DNA from: Lachancea mirantina
Taxonomy: Eukaryota; Ascomycota; Saccharomycetes; Saccharomycetales; Saccharomycetaceae
Assembly: GCA_900074745.1 (NCBI GenBank)
Contig: LT598468.1
Location: 1-64,000, forward strand
Length of the DNA stretch: 64,000 nucleotides
Reading direction: 5' to 3'
The notes beneath the pieces were generated by a model. It ran no database searches. It saw only the letters and a program-made list of their open reading frames with translations, and was not told where the DNA came from. The translations under genes and the position numbers were made by a program. This document shows positions 49,976-59,821 of the stretch, one piece after another (within the stretch, counting starts at the first letter, position 1; every line of letters begins with the position of its first letter).

Positions 49976-50977
49976 CTAATCTGTGATACCTCTTCTTTTG
50001 GAGCGACGCAATTTACGCCGTATGACAAGAGTCGGTACTGGGCACACGTAAGACTGTAGTTTTGAGAGAACCAGGGAGAGCGGCACACATAGAGAGATGG
50101 GTTCTATTGCGAGTATAAGCTCATTAAGCAAGTGTTTTGAGTAAGGGTGCGTCACTGAGAGTATTACCACTTTGATGTTCTCGAGCGATGCCGCTGCTGC
50201 ATCGAGCGCAAAGGCTACATTAGCTCTAAGCTGCCCTACATTGGCGCGCAATTGGTCCGCTGTGCCGGTTCCGGAATGATGCAAAACGTAGAGGGTGTCG
50301 TTGGAACTCAGAACAGATCCCACGACATAACCGACGGAGTACATCGATTCCGTTGTCAAATCCACAAATGCGATATATCTCGATCCTGAGTCACGTTTGC
50401 TGCTGTCTTCGGTGTCGTCGCTCTTTTGCGAATGGAAAATGTCCGCCGCTCTTAGATATCCGCTCCCCATGTCGTCGACACGGACTTCGTGCTTGTCCGG
50501 CGCTTGCTCCTTGTTGTAGGCCGCTAACCAGGCGGGACGCGACGAGACCAGACTGAAAAGGTTGACCGTATAGTTGGGAAGCACTCTCGAGCCCAGGTCG
50601 TAGTCCAGGGTCTCGTCGATATCTGCGTCGTTTTCGACGTCGCTAACCAGTTCCTCGTCACTTGCCTCTTCGCCCTCTTCTTGACTTTTATCGTCGTCGT
50701 CGCCTTGAAGCCTTTCCGAAGGATCGCGTCTGAGTAACGTCCATTTCAAATGTGCATCAGATTCGACTTTTATTCTCGAGCTGGCTCTAGAGCTACCCCT
50801 AGACGTGTTACCAGATCCGGACCGCGAATATACACCTCCTGCAGTTGATCTTTTCTCTCTGGTCCGCCCTCTCTCGCCTCTGCTGGGAAACTCGCTTTCT
50901 ACTATCTGCACGTTGTCGTTATTGCCTTGTTCTGCTTTGCTTGGAAGTAAGATGCTTCGTTTCGGTTCATATTCCAT
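49976..50977 (-). CDS. UspA-fold-like protein with disordered N-terminus
   Basis: This 333-residue protein has a Ser/Arg-rich and acidic first half (about residues 1-130), then a C-terminal half of about 170 residues that reads like a universal-stress-protein fold: RYIAFVDLTTESMYSVGYVVGSVLSSNDTLYVLH (strand, helix, strand), NIKVVILSVTHPYSKHLLNELI and a closing strand PVPTLVIRR. The hexapeptide QLRANV occurs twice within 14 residues. The ATP-type glycine motif of many Usp proteins is not clear. The frame opens at TTG (51031); the ATG is at 50977. S. cerevisiae has no gene that I recognise at this place. Fold assignment is by pattern, so moderate. Confidence 0.6.
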   Translation of the reverse strand: MEYEPKRSILLPSKAEQGNNDNVQIVESEFPSRGERGRTREKRSTAGGVYSRSGSGNTSRGSSRASSRIKVESDAHLKWTLLRRDPSERLQGDDDDKSQEEGEEASDEELVSDVENDADIDETLDYDLGSRVLPNYTVNLFSLVSSRPAWLAAYNKEQAPDKHEVRVDDMGSGYLRAADIFHSQKSDDTEDSSKRDSGSRYIAFVDLTTESMYSVGYVVGSVLSSNDTLYVLHHSGTGTADQLRANVGQLRANVAFALDAAAASLENIKVVILSVTHPYSKHLLNELILAIEPISLCVPLSLVLSKLQSYVCPVPTLVIRRKLRRSKRRGITD

Positions 50978-51949
50978 TTTGCTTTGTGGTTTCGGGAGAA
51001 TTTGTGTCGTCCAGAAGAGTTTTCGTCCCAAGTTTCCTTATAGGTGCTTGAGACCAGTAATCGTGTGAAACCTCTTCAGCTCTTATCGAACTATCTCTTC
51101 GAGCTTTCTTCAGTGTGTTCACCCTAACTTGTTACTAGCGCTTCCTTTAATTATATTCACATCGCACTGTACGAACATCAACACTCCTCAGTAAGCGCAT
51201 TATGGATGATGCTCAAAGACTTGTAAATGAACACTTGCAAGAGAAGCAACGGAAGCAGCAGAAACTGGGCGGAAACTAAGCTGACGCTAAAAAGCGAATG
51301 CCAACTTCTTAGATTCAACGGACCTTAAATTGTAAAAAAATTCAAGAGTAGTAGACCTACCGACGATTGTTGGTAAAACGCAGAAGCTTTGATATTTGGC
51401 GAACAGCTCGCAATTGTTCGCTAAGTAAGATATTTTTCAAAACATTTTTGTATCTACATAGTCGTTCTCAAGATTCGCTGATTGAGATTTGTCTCGAGAG
51501 TACCTTTGCATTATTTGGCAAGATGAGATAATTCACCAGGGACGACGGTTCAGAGAGAATAATCAGAAAATCTGAAAAGGAAAAGGCCATGTATCACATG
51601 AAGCTGCAGCGAGATCAACGGAACTGTGATCAGTTACAGAGACTATATATCATGCTCTTCTGGAAAACTCTGCTCTATATGTAGCTAAGAGCGAGTTTCA
51701 CTAGATATACATTAGACGGTGTAACGTGGTGTTCAACCATTTAGAACATAGTCCGCAGTTGCAGTGTTAGATTGGTTCATATTGTGGATTGTCGGAATAC
51801 GTCGCCTGGTGACGTCTTTTGAAGGAAGTCGACATCTGGCGTCTTTCAAGAAGAGCGTCCTTTATGACTTTCCTTAACCCTTCTAACGGCTCTTAACATT
51901 GTCACTTCAACAACTCACTCAGAAAACGGATTCAAGTCATTCAAACAAT
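50978..51949. other. Divergent intergenic region, UspA-like gene / RRD1
   Basis: A 972-base region between divergent genes. It contains a 25-codon ATG frame at 51202-51279 with charged, Gln/Lys-rich composition (listed in findings), and a 50-codon open stretch with a helical composition around 51532-51681. Neither can be called with confidence. AT-rich near RRD1. Confidence 0.5.
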
Positions 51950-53086
51950 ATGAATTCGACAAATACGTCAGCCACACTTGATGCTTCAAAATGCCACTTT
52001 GTCGAACCCGTCAAACGGATTTTTGATTCCGAAGGCGTTCAAGAATTTCAGCATTCCGCTGCGATGCAGCGTTTACAACAATACTTGGCCAAATACGTGA
52101 GGCTTGTGAATGGAGTTGATATACCCGATGGGTCTAACAATGGTGTGGTCAACAGATTCGTGGAAATTCTTCTCAATTTGAGCATTAAAATAGACGAAGT
52201 GCCTCCTTTACCGGGTCCGAGAAGATACGGGAATATGGCCTGCAGGGACTGGCATGATAAAGTACGAGATTCATTGGACGGAATGTTGCTACAGTTCGTT
52301 GGCCAAGAATTCGAATCGTGTGTCGTGGAGCTTAGGTACTACGTGTTGAATTCTCTCGGTTCCCAAGAGCGACTTGACTACGGTACTGGCCACGAACTGT
52401 CATTTCTGGCCGCTGTGGCAGCCATTGACATGTTGGGCATCTGGGGGCAACATTTTAGTGGCCAAGACGTTCTCTTTATTTTCAATGCGTATTACGTTCT
52501 CATTCGAAAGCTTATCGCGACCTACACGCTCGAACCGGCCGGCTCGCATGGCGTATGGGGTTTAGATGACCATTTCCATTTCATTTACATTCTAGGAAGT
52601 TCTCAGTGGGCCAACAACAAGAGAGCTCCCATGATGCCACAAGATGTGACAGATAAATCTATTGTTGAAGAGTATGCTTCTGTGAATTTTTACTGCCAGG
52701 CTGTTAACTTTGTCTACACGGTCAAATCAGGCCCCTTTGCGGAGCATTCTCCGATGCTCTACGATATTTCAAAGACAGTTTCTTCGTGGTCCAAGGCGTT
52801 GAAGGGTCTCCAAAAAATGTACTCTGTCGAAGTATTGAAGAAGTTCCCTGTTGTGCAGCATTTCTGGTTCGGGGATGGGTTTTTTCCCTGGGTAAGTGCA
52901 TCTGATGGTTCAAGACTCGCAGTTTTCGAACCCCCACCGGAAACCGGAGGCGTTGCAGCTCGAAGAACCTTTAATTCGAACGGATCCTTGAGCACTGTTT
53001 ACTCACATGCAATGGCACCACCAGTATCTCGAAACGTAAGTCGCTTTATCGCTCCTGATAGGTTCAGGCGACCTCAATCTCATTGA
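51950..53086 (+). CDS. RRD1: PP2A phosphatase activator (PTPA) Rrd1
   Basis: The 378-residue protein is a peptidyl-prolyl isomerase-like activator of PP2A-family phosphatases (Tap42-Sit4 branch). Strong matches to S. cerevisiae Rrd1 include DEVPPLPGPRRYGNMACR, RLDYGTGHELSF, YTLEPAGSHGVWGLDDHFH and YSVEVLKKFPVVQHFWFG, with a low-complexity tail like Rrd1 (393) and unlike the shorter Rrd2 (358). The frame opens at TTG (51899); the ATG at 51950 is the likely start. RRD1, the YIL152W-like gene and ESL1 are neighbours on S. cerevisiae chromosome IX. Confidence 0.9.
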   Translation: MNSTNTSATLDASKCHFVEPVKRIFDSEGVQEFQHSAAMQRLQQYLAKYVRLVNGVDIPDGSNNGVVNRFVEILLNLSIKIDEVPPLPGPRRYGNMACRDWHDKVRDSLDGMLLQFVGQEFESCVVELRYYVLNSLGSQERLDYGTGHELSFLAAVAAIDMLGIWGQHFSGQDVLFIFNAYYVLIRKLIATYTLEPAGSHGVWGLDDHFHFIYILGSSQWANNKRAPMMPQDVTDKSIVEEYASVNFYCQAVNFVYTVKSGPFAEHSPMLYDISKTVSSWSKALKGLQKMYSVEVLKKFPVVQHFWFGDGFFPWVSASDGSRLAVFEPPPETGGVAARRTFNSNGSLSTVYSHAMAPPVSRNVSRFIAPDRFRRPQSH

Positions 53087-53192
53087 GACATGAAGTAAAA
53101 CTAATTTCTGTTATAACGAGATTATTTAGAGTAAATGATATATAGGTAAAAGTAAGAATATTGGCTGATAGATTTGACGCATCACAGTAACA

Positions 53193-54821
53193 TCACGCTT
53201 TAGGTCCTGCAGATAAAACCTCTTTCGTGGCTTCACTTTCGTATTTCTTGAAGTTATCGACAAACAAGTTTGCCAGGTTTTGAACCGCTTTACCGTACTT
53301 GGCACTGCCCTCACTCCAATTCTTGGAGGGGTTAAGTAAATTAGAAGGAACATTGTTTACTTTGGTAGGAATGCGCAGGTTGAAAGTAGGTAGTGTTTCG
53401 AATTCGGACTTGACTAGGGACCCATCGTGGATTGCGTCCAGAATTGCTCTTGTGTACTTCAAAGGACAACGTTGACCGCCTGACAAATAGCCGGCCCCAG
53501 TCCATCCAGTGTTAATAAGCCAAGCGTTGGCTTTGTGCTGATGCATCTTTTCAGCTAACATCTCGGCATATCTCATGGGATGTAAAGCCAAGAACGGCTG
53601 GCCAAAACAGGATGAAAACGTTGCTTCCGGTTCGGTGACACCGTCCTCCGTCCCAGCCACTTTAGAGGTGTAGCCACTGATGAAATGATACATCACTTGT
53701 TGTGGACTCAAATGAGAAACAGGTGGTAATACTCCAGAAGCATCACATGTCAAAAGAATAATGTTAGATGGATGCTGATCTGCCATGCATGGAATTTTGG
53801 CGCTTGGAATGTATTCAATTGGGTAAGCACATCTGGTGTTCTCGGTGATGGTACAGTCGTCGTAATCGACAGCTCTAGTGTTTGGATCATATGCGACATT
53901 TTCTAGCACTGCGCCGAACTTGATGGCGTTATAGATTTCAGGCTCTTTAGCCTGAGAAAGACCGATGCACTTGGCATAGCACCCGCCTTCAATATTAAAG
54001 ACACCGTGGTCTGACCAGCAATGCTCATCATCCCCAATCAACTCGCGATGAGGATCGGCAGATAAAGTGGTTTTACCGGTTCCACTCAATCCGAAGAACA
54101 AAGTCACATCCTGTTTGTGAATGCCTTGATTAGCTGAAGAATGCAACGTCAAAACATTGTGGCTAACGGGCATCAGGTAGAACATGACTGTGAAGATACC
54201 TTTCTTCATCTCGCCCGCATATTCGGTGCCCAAAATGACCATTTCCATCTTTTTGAAATTAATCTCAACAGTAGTTTTCGAGCTCATCCCCTCCGTATGC
54301 GTATTCGCTGGGAACTGGCCAGCGTTCCAAACCGTAAAATCCGGCTCCCCGAAATTTTTAAGTTCCTGCTGAGACGGTCTGATCAACATGTTTGTCATGA
54401 AAAGAGCATGGTATGCTCTTGCGCACACGACTCGAACTTTGATGCGGTAGCGGGGATCCCAGCCGGCATACGCGTCCACGATATAAAGGTGATCGCGCGT
54501 TTTCAAGTAGTCTGCAGCTCTTTCACGATTGACGAGCCAAGTCTTCTCCGAACATTTCTTGTTCACGGGACCCCACCAGATATTGTTACTCGACGTTGCT
54601 TCGTCGACAATTCGCTTATCCTTAGGCGACCGACCCGTCTTTTTGCCGGAAAACGCAATGAGAGCACCTGTGGAAGAAATAGCGGTATCATGCTCTTCCA
54701 ATGCATCCTCGTACAGAAGCGCAGCGGGTGCATTGTGACGAATGGTCACAACCTCTTCTCCAAGGTTGAGCTCATCTCTGATGCTGGATTCAGCAGATCT
54801 GTGAATTTTCGAGGGACTCAT
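53193..54821 (-). CDS. PCK1: Phosphoenolpyruvate carboxykinase (ATP)
   Basis: The 542-residue enzyme converts oxaloacetate to phosphoenolpyruvate using ATP, the first committed step of gluconeogenesis. The P-loop-type motif FGLSGTGKTTLS lies at about residues 240-252, followed by DDEHCWSD with metal ligands, and the substrate region NTGWTGAGY. S. cerevisiae Pck1 is 549 residues. The gene is strongly glucose-repressed in yeast; here the upstream region has a GC palindrome (listed separately). It is convergent with RRD1. In S. cerevisiae PCK1 (YKR097W) is on XI beside ESL2. Confidence 0.97.
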   Translation of the reverse strand: MSPSKIHRSAESSIRDELNLGEEVVTIRHNAPAALLYEDALEEHDTAISSTGALIAFSGKKTGRSPKDKRIVDEATSSNNIWWGPVNKKCSEKTWLVNRERAADYLKTRDHLYIVDAYAGWDPRYRIKVRVVCARAYHALFMTNMLIRPSQQELKNFGEPDFTVWNAGQFPANTHTEGMSSKTTVEINFKKMEMVILGTEYAGEMKKGIFTVMFYLMPVSHNVLTLHSSANQGIHKQDVTLFFGLSGTGKTTLSADPHRELIGDDEHCWSDHGVFNIEGGCYAKCIGLSQAKEPEIYNAIKFGAVLENVAYDPNTRAVDYDDCTITENTRCAYPIEYIPSAKIPCMADQHPSNIILLTCDASGVLPPVSHLSPQQVMYHFISGYTSKVAGTEDGVTEPEATFSSCFGQPFLALHPMRYAEMLAEKMHQHKANAWLINTGWTGAGYLSGGQRCPLKYTRAILDAIHDGSLVKSEFETLPTFNLRIPTKVNNVPSNLLNPSKNWSEGSAKYGKAVQNLANLFVDNFKKYESEATKEVLSAGPKA

Positions 54822-55057
54822 GGTGAATGGTTGAAGTTCAAACTTGAGCGCAAAATTGAATCTTAGAAGTTTCGGTTTCTCGCAACTTAATTTCAGTTAA
54901 CTTGTAATGATAGCCAAATGAGAATCGGAGAAATGTGCGGTCAACTGGTAGATATTGAACCGGTTCAATAGAATTGAATTCAATTGATAGCAGTATGCTT
55001 GAACTCGTAAGAACATAAATCGATCGTCTTATATAGTGAAGTCGCCCTTGTCAAAAG

Positions 55058-55075
55058 CCCCGGGCTCGCCCGGGG
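55058..55075. promoter_or_regulatory. GC-rich palindrome upstream of PCK1
   Basis: CCCCGGGC (55058-55065) and GCCCGGGG (55068-55075) form a perfect 8-bp inverted repeat with a 2-bp centre, about 240 bases upstream of the PCK1 ATG. It stands in an AT-rich setting. It could be the site of a C6-zinc activator of the Cat8/Sip4 type or of Mig1-like C2H2 repressors (GGGG), but it is not an exact consensus for either. Confidence 0.5.
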
Positions 55076-55286
55076 GTTCGGTACTTTGTGAATTTCATTA
55101 TAGGCGTTATTCAAGCACTAAAGGAAATATTGTGATATTTCATTTTGTCCGAAGCTTACTATGTGTGTCGCGCTAAAATAAAGGTTTCAAAAAGAGGAAC
55201 AATATGTAACGCCCCGGAGTTTCAATTCATTTTTGTCTTTTCGTCCGAGCCAAAACCTCCGGGATAAAATGTCATTAACTACGAAA

Positions 55287-55339
55287 CGAGTAATAGCTTG
55301 AGTCATTAAACGAGTAGCAAAACGAGTAGTAAATCGAGT
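55287..55339 (+). repeat. CGAGT motifs with 12-bp spacing
   Basis: CGAGT starts at 55287, 55311, 55323 and 55335, that is 24, 12 and 12 bases apart; two neighbouring units read CGAGTAGCAAAA and CGAGTAGTAAAT. The block is about 160-210 bases upstream of the YIL152W-like start. Confidence 0.6.
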
Positions 55340-55498
55340 CGTGGAATTTCGTGGATCTCGACACCATTTGGAAACGCCGATGCCCAGAGAACAAGATCAG
55401 ACGGAGGAAATTGATAAAATGACAAAGAAAGTCTCGCTGTTTTATTAGCCGCCTTCCCGCTAGCTTTCCTGGATTCTGCTTGGTCAAAATTCGAGCGT

Positions 55499-56194
55499 AT
55501 GAGTAGCGATCCACGGCGCGGCAAGAACTTGCTCAGGGATCTACAGAAAAACATGGATCCGTCAAAGACGCGAAGGCCTTTGGCACCGAAATCCGTGAAT
55601 CTTTCACAACTGCATCGTATAACGAAAAGTGCAAAGCCAGAGAGGCAAAAACGCTATGTACCTCAGCTCCCACTTTCGCGGGTGATACAATCGCCTTCAA
55701 CAAGCGGTCGTAAATTAGAGGTCGTTCATGATAAAGAAGTAAAGCGACCTGTGCGATCTTTAGGCGAACAGGCCAGAACCAAAGGCTCGAGGCTTGTTTT
55801 CATACAGCCATCTAGTTCCGCACGGAAACGGCGATCGCATTTGACTACTCCGCATACAAGTGAACTGGTTTACCTCACGTTACGCGCCGTTAGCCATTTA
55901 GAGACAACTCGCATGCTTCAAGAGCAGCACCTCAAAATTCGCGAGTTCGATATGACGATGGCAGTTAAAAATGTTTTACAACTTCCCAGCGGCGGGTTTC
56001 TGGTCATAGGATCTTCTGCTGGCAGTGAAGATTGTTTGAGCCGACGCTCTTCTGCAGTGGTACTTCATGCTCGCAAGGGCACCCACGTACCCTTAGAATT
56101 CGGCAAAAACGCTAAATTGAGGTTTAACAAAAGCTTAAGCATGGAATTATATTCCGGTTTGCTATGGTGTCTACGATGGGAGCTCTTGGATTAA
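55499..56194 (+). CDS. YIL152W-position protein of unknown function
   Basis: This 231-residue protein is basic in its first half (many Arg, Lys, Ser, Pro) and has a more structured second half (about 120-225: SELVYLTLRAVSHLETTRMLQEQHLKI, VLQLPSGGFLVIG). No membrane segment or motif that I can name. It lies between PCK1 and ESL1/2, exactly where YIL152W (235 residues) is found between RRD1 and ESL1 in S. cerevisiae, and the length is nearly the same. I infer orthology from position and length, not from known function. A second in-frame ATG at residue 19 is also possible. Confidence 0.78.
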   Translation: MSSDPRRGKNLLRDLQKNMDPSKTRRPLAPKSVNLSQLHRITKSAKPERQKRYVPQLPLSRVIQSPSTSGRKLEVVHDKEVKRPVRSLGEQARTKGSRLVFIQPSSSARKRRSHLTTPHTSELVYLTLRAVSHLETTRMLQEQHLKIREFDMTMAVKNVLQLPSGGFLVIGSSAGSEDCLSRRSSAVVLHARKGTHVPLEFGKNAKLRFNKSLSMELYSGLLWCLRWELLD

Positions 56195-56365
56195 TCTTAA
56201 GGGGGCATCTTGGGACAGGATTTTAATTATTGCCAAGAAGAGGGGCTTTTATCAATACAAAGCTAGATAGTTTGACTTTATATGCAAAGGGAAGCTTGGT
56301 TTAATGCAAGAGAAACAAATAAAATAAAACAAAAAACAACAAAAATCGTGAATGTAACAAGCGCA

Positions 56366-59300
56366 CTAATTGGTGCATGCGTGGTGTGCTAGTCCAATTT
56401 GATTGGACACGGCAAAAAGAAACCGACTGCTGGAAGTTTGAATTCTTTGAGAATGAGCTTTCACTCTCATATTCGTATCGTCTGTCACAAGTGCGACGAA
56501 ATGGAATGGATTATTAGGGTGGGAGGTAATGTAATCGCGACCCTCATTTTCGGCTTGGGTGTTTAAGGACTCGAATTTAGTCTGAGCTTTGTTAACCGCT
56601 TCTATGACAAACTCATCAACATGAGATCTCCATGTGATTTGCTCTTCAAATTCCAAATGCTCCTCCAGGTGGGTGGCGATGTTTCCTGTGAAACGGAGGG
56701 GCAAAAGCTTCTTCTCGCTATACAATTGCCTCACAGTAATCACAGCACGAGTAGCAGCCTCGACGACGCTCTCATCCTTAGATTTTCTCAAAAATCGTAA
56801 TTCTTGAAAAGTTGTCAAGCATATGGCAAATTTTAATACCCCATGTTTGGCCAATTTGTAAACATGAGCGAAGTGCCGCAACCAAGAGGTTGCATCAAGG
56901 ACAAAATAAGTCACAGCGCTGTCGCAGTAGCACGAAAGATCACCGAAAGGAAACTTAACGTCATAGGTTTGTATAATGAATTCAGGATCCATACAAGTGT
57001 CCAGCCATTCTCTCTCCATTGCTTGTAATTGATTAGGTTCTTCTTCAGGTTCGAAAATACCTTCCCGTATTGTAGTGAAGTCTGAATTGAAGTCATCACC
57101 TCCTTGAATTGCACTTCGCTCAAGCGGTCCGGAGGTATACAACGAACAAGTGATCATATCACCATTCTTGTTGTAGCACGTGTAATCTGACTGTAACCTT
57201 CTATAGCCTTGAAAATCAAAAACACTTTGACCTTTGATCATGCTTTCTTCAGGGAGAGCGTCAAAGTCTTTATTACATTCGCTTATTGGTTCTGACAACA
57301 GGATGAGATTGCTGAGGGACTCATATTCCCTGGTATTGTCTTCGCCTTCCAGGAACTTGAAACAAAATCGCTGAAGAGGATGATCTGGTGATATTTGCCG
57401 TCTTACCGAAAGGGCTTTAGGAGCCAAAACCAGCCCGAAAAATGGAAATTCACGAGCAAGGCCCTTGAAAATAAAAATCAAGCGACAAGCGCGTTTCCAA
57501 AATTTTACACCAATTTCATCGTCCTCGTCGAAACAAATGCCATCGACAGGGCTGTCTAGAAACATATGGTCTTTGACACCAACACTGGACATCGTTCCAT
57601 CTCCATCAACTTTAGATTTGTCAGCGATAACATCAAACCAGAGGGAGCCCCAACACTTCCAAACTTCAGGAAGATCTTCATTTTTGGCAAAATGATCAAT
57701 CAAAGTGTAGATATTCACACTGTCAAACTGATCACAGAGCGTGTCTATAGGCGTGATTCTTGAGTCATTGTCTAAAACTACGGCCATTAATGTGTTGATG
57801 AAATTGACCAAACTGTTCCATGGAAAAACCCGCCTTACAAATGATAACCAAAAGGACCGTATCTTTAGGTCAGTTACTTCAGATATTTTAAGAGCCAAGG
57901 ATAAAAGGAAATAAGCCCACGGCAGCATATGGGGAACAGCAACCACTAGCGGCCCACTCATAAATTTTTTCATGACGGATATGCTGCATTGCATAGACGT
58001 CAAATTGACATGAGAAATAGACTCCTCCCAAATAGCAAGCGTTTCAGGAAACACATAGGTATATCTTGGTGAATCCACATTTTGTAAAAAATCCGCTGGA
58101 GAAGTTGGAGGTAAAGTGCCACTCGACGTAAGTGAATTAGATGCTTTGGATTTCCTCCGTTCTTTACGTTCTTTTCTTTCCTTTAGATATTTAGGGAGTT
58201 CAAAAAGAAGTGCAAAGGGATTCTTTGGCTCACCAAAGCCGCATAACTGTAAAATATGCGATTCTGCGAAAGCAGGGGCATGTTGGAAATAGTATTTGAT
58301 TTTTTCCCCATCCTGTATAAACATGTCTTGATGTTCAAAGAAATTGGATCCATTTGAGAGTTGTCCAAACTTTTCCTCAAAGAATGTAAGGACGACTTTT
58401 TGAAGCTCCGGACTTTCCAAAAAACTAGAGAGTAGCATGACCTCACTGTGTTTCAAGTACTCGACTATAAGCGAATTGCGGTTGTTTCCACAGCTGCGCT
58501 CTGCAAAAGCTCTTTGATATATGTTATCAATGACCAACTGCATATACTGTTGGGATGGGATGAAGGTATCCTGACAGAACACACTTTTCCCAAGGTTCAC
58601 GAAGGCTTCCAACGTATTTTGTTGTACTGTTGACATGTGATAGTATAGTTTTCCATGCCCATAAATATGCGTCATTGCTTGAGTATACCAGTACTCGGCG
58701 CTGAGTTTCCAATCAATGAAACCTGATGGATAAAGTGCTATTGCCATTCGCGATAAGTCGCCTAATCGCTCTAGCCAAGGTGTCGCATATTTTGGAGACA
58801 TATCACCCAACATGTTAGAAATAGAAACAAACACATGTGTGATAAATTGACAACACACCTCTGGATCCATAAAATCAGAGAAATTTTTGAGCACATCTAA
58901 GAATGTAATGGTCCCGTATACCCAAAGACGTCTCTCAATTCGATAAATTTCAACGATTTCTTGGCCCATCAACAAATCATGTTCTGGCTGCGAAGGCAGC
59001 AGTGCTGTTGTTATGAATGCAACGTAATTGTTTATTAAATCGGCGTTGACCTTGTAAATCATCCATAGATTTTTCAGTTCTGTCGTTTGAGAGGTTGTCA
59101 ATTGCGAACACCGCTCTTGAAGTATCACTTCTTGTTTCACAATGTTTCTGTAAATGTCTTGTAACTTTTGAACGAGTGCCTGACTCGTCTGCTTACCGGA
59201 TATGTTTGAAGTTTGAGAGTTATCGTTTTCATCAGGTTCTTTGCCTCCTTTCTCATTACCATCGCTTTTCTCGCTCGATTTTTCGCCATCATCTTTGTCG

Positions 59301-59821
59301 GGCGAATAGCTCTGCTGCATGTCCTGTGACTCCTCCTGGTCTTGATGTTGCTCGTTGTGGTTATCATTTGACGGCGAGGACGCGCAATTGGCGGGAAGTG
59401 AAGACTCTGGTGGATCGGGAGTTTTTTGTGCCTCCTGTTGTTGTTGAATGCTATTGTTTTCAGCGACGTGAGCTGCTGCTCTTTTATTCCGCGACCATGT
59501 CGTCGGAGCATACTCTGGTGAGAACGCGTGGTCCGGCAAAGGTGGAGTCACACCATCGAGAAAGGGGGAAGAAGATGAAGCTTCTACCCCTGTGCTATAA
59601 ATACGATCTGCCTCTGCAATTCGCCGCTTATTGTCTGTCATCCCTCTTGCATCACATCGATCGTGCGAGTTCGAATGTTGCCGTTTCTGCTGATGCCCGC
59701 TGTTACACCTGGCCATCGAGCTTGTCGGATGATTGCCATGCTCGCTGCTTCGCATCGGGCTCACGTCAGTCATATATAAAACGCTTGCAGAAGGGGTACT
59801 CAGGTCCCTCATACTCTTCAT
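56366..59821 (-). CDS. ESL1: Est1/Smg-like PIN-domain protein Esl1/Esl2
   Basis: The 1,151-residue protein has a disordered N-terminus with Gln-rich and Glu/Ser-rich tracts (to about 230), an EST1/SMG-type helical domain (about 240-650: LQDIYRNIVKQEVILQERC, WLERLGDLSRMAIALYPSGF) and a C-terminal PIN domain from about 970 (VTYFVLDATSW with Asp; LTTFQELRFLRKSKDES with Glu; VTDDTNMRVKAHS with Asp). These acidic residues are the usual nuclease metal ligands, so the domain may be active. S. cerevisiae has two paralogues, ESL1 (YIL151C) and ESL2 (YKR096W); this single gene sits between genes of both blocks. The frame opens at TTG; the ATG at 59821 is the start. Confidence 0.92.
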   Translation of the reverse strand: MKSMRDLSTPSASVLYMTDVSPMRSSEHGNHPTSSMARCNSGHQQKRQHSNSHDRCDARGMTDNKRRIAEADRIYSTGVEASSSSPFLDGVTPPLPDHAFSPEYAPTTWSRNKRAAAHVAENNSIQQQQEAQKTPDPPESSLPANCASSPSNDNHNEQHQDQEESQDMQQSYSPDKDDGEKSSEKSDGNEKGGKEPDENDNSQTSNISGKQTSQALVQKLQDIYRNIVKQEVILQERCSQLTTSQTTELKNLWMIYKVNADLINNYVAFITTALLPSQPEHDLLMGQEIVEIYRIERRLWVYGTITFLDVLKNFSDFMDPEVCCQFITHVFVSISNMLGDMSPKYATPWLERLGDLSRMAIALYPSGFIDWKLSAEYWYTQAMTHIYGHGKLYYHMSTVQQNTLEAFVNLGKSVFCQDTFIPSQQYMQLVIDNIYQRAFAERSCGNNRNSLIVEYLKHSEVMLLSSFLESPELQKVVLTFFEEKFGQLSNGSNFFEHQDMFIQDGEKIKYYFQHAPAFAESHILQLCGFGEPKNPFALLFELPKYLKERKERKERRKSKASNSLTSSGTLPPTSPADFLQNVDSPRYTYVFPETLAIWEESISHVNLTSMQCSISVMKKFMSGPLVVAVPHMLPWAYFLLSLALKISEVTDLKIRSFWLSFVRRVFPWNSLVNFINTLMAVVLDNDSRITPIDTLCDQFDSVNIYTLIDHFAKNEDLPEVWKCWGSLWFDVIADKSKVDGDGTMSSVGVKDHMFLDSPVDGICFDEDDEIGVKFWKRACRLIFIFKGLAREFPFFGLVLAPKALSVRRQISPDHPLQRFCFKFLEGEDNTREYESLSNLILLSEPISECNKDFDALPEESMIKGQSVFDFQGYRRLQSDYTCYNKNGDMITCSLYTSGPLERSAIQGGDDFNSDFTTIREGIFEPEEEPNQLQAMEREWLDTCMDPEFIIQTYDVKFPFGDLSCYCDSAVTYFVLDATSWLRHFAHVYKLAKHGVLKFAICLTTFQELRFLRKSKDESVVEAATRAVITVRQLYSEKKLLPLRFTGNIATHLEEHLEFEEQITWRSHVDEFVIEAVNKAQTKFESLNTQAENEGRDYITSHPNNPFHFVALVTDDTNMRVKAHSQRIQTSSSRFLFAVSNQIGLAHHACTN

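Larger units (their letters stand above)
54822..55498. other. PCK1 / YIL152W-like divergent promoter
   Basis: This 677-base region holds two promoters. It has a GC palindrome (55058-55075), and a 12-bp-spaced CGAGT repeat (55287-55339). No gene is seen. Confidence 0.6.

Noticed and set aside
54141-54866. 241-codon frame antisense to PCK1
   Set aside because: Shadow of a well-identified enzyme, no motif.
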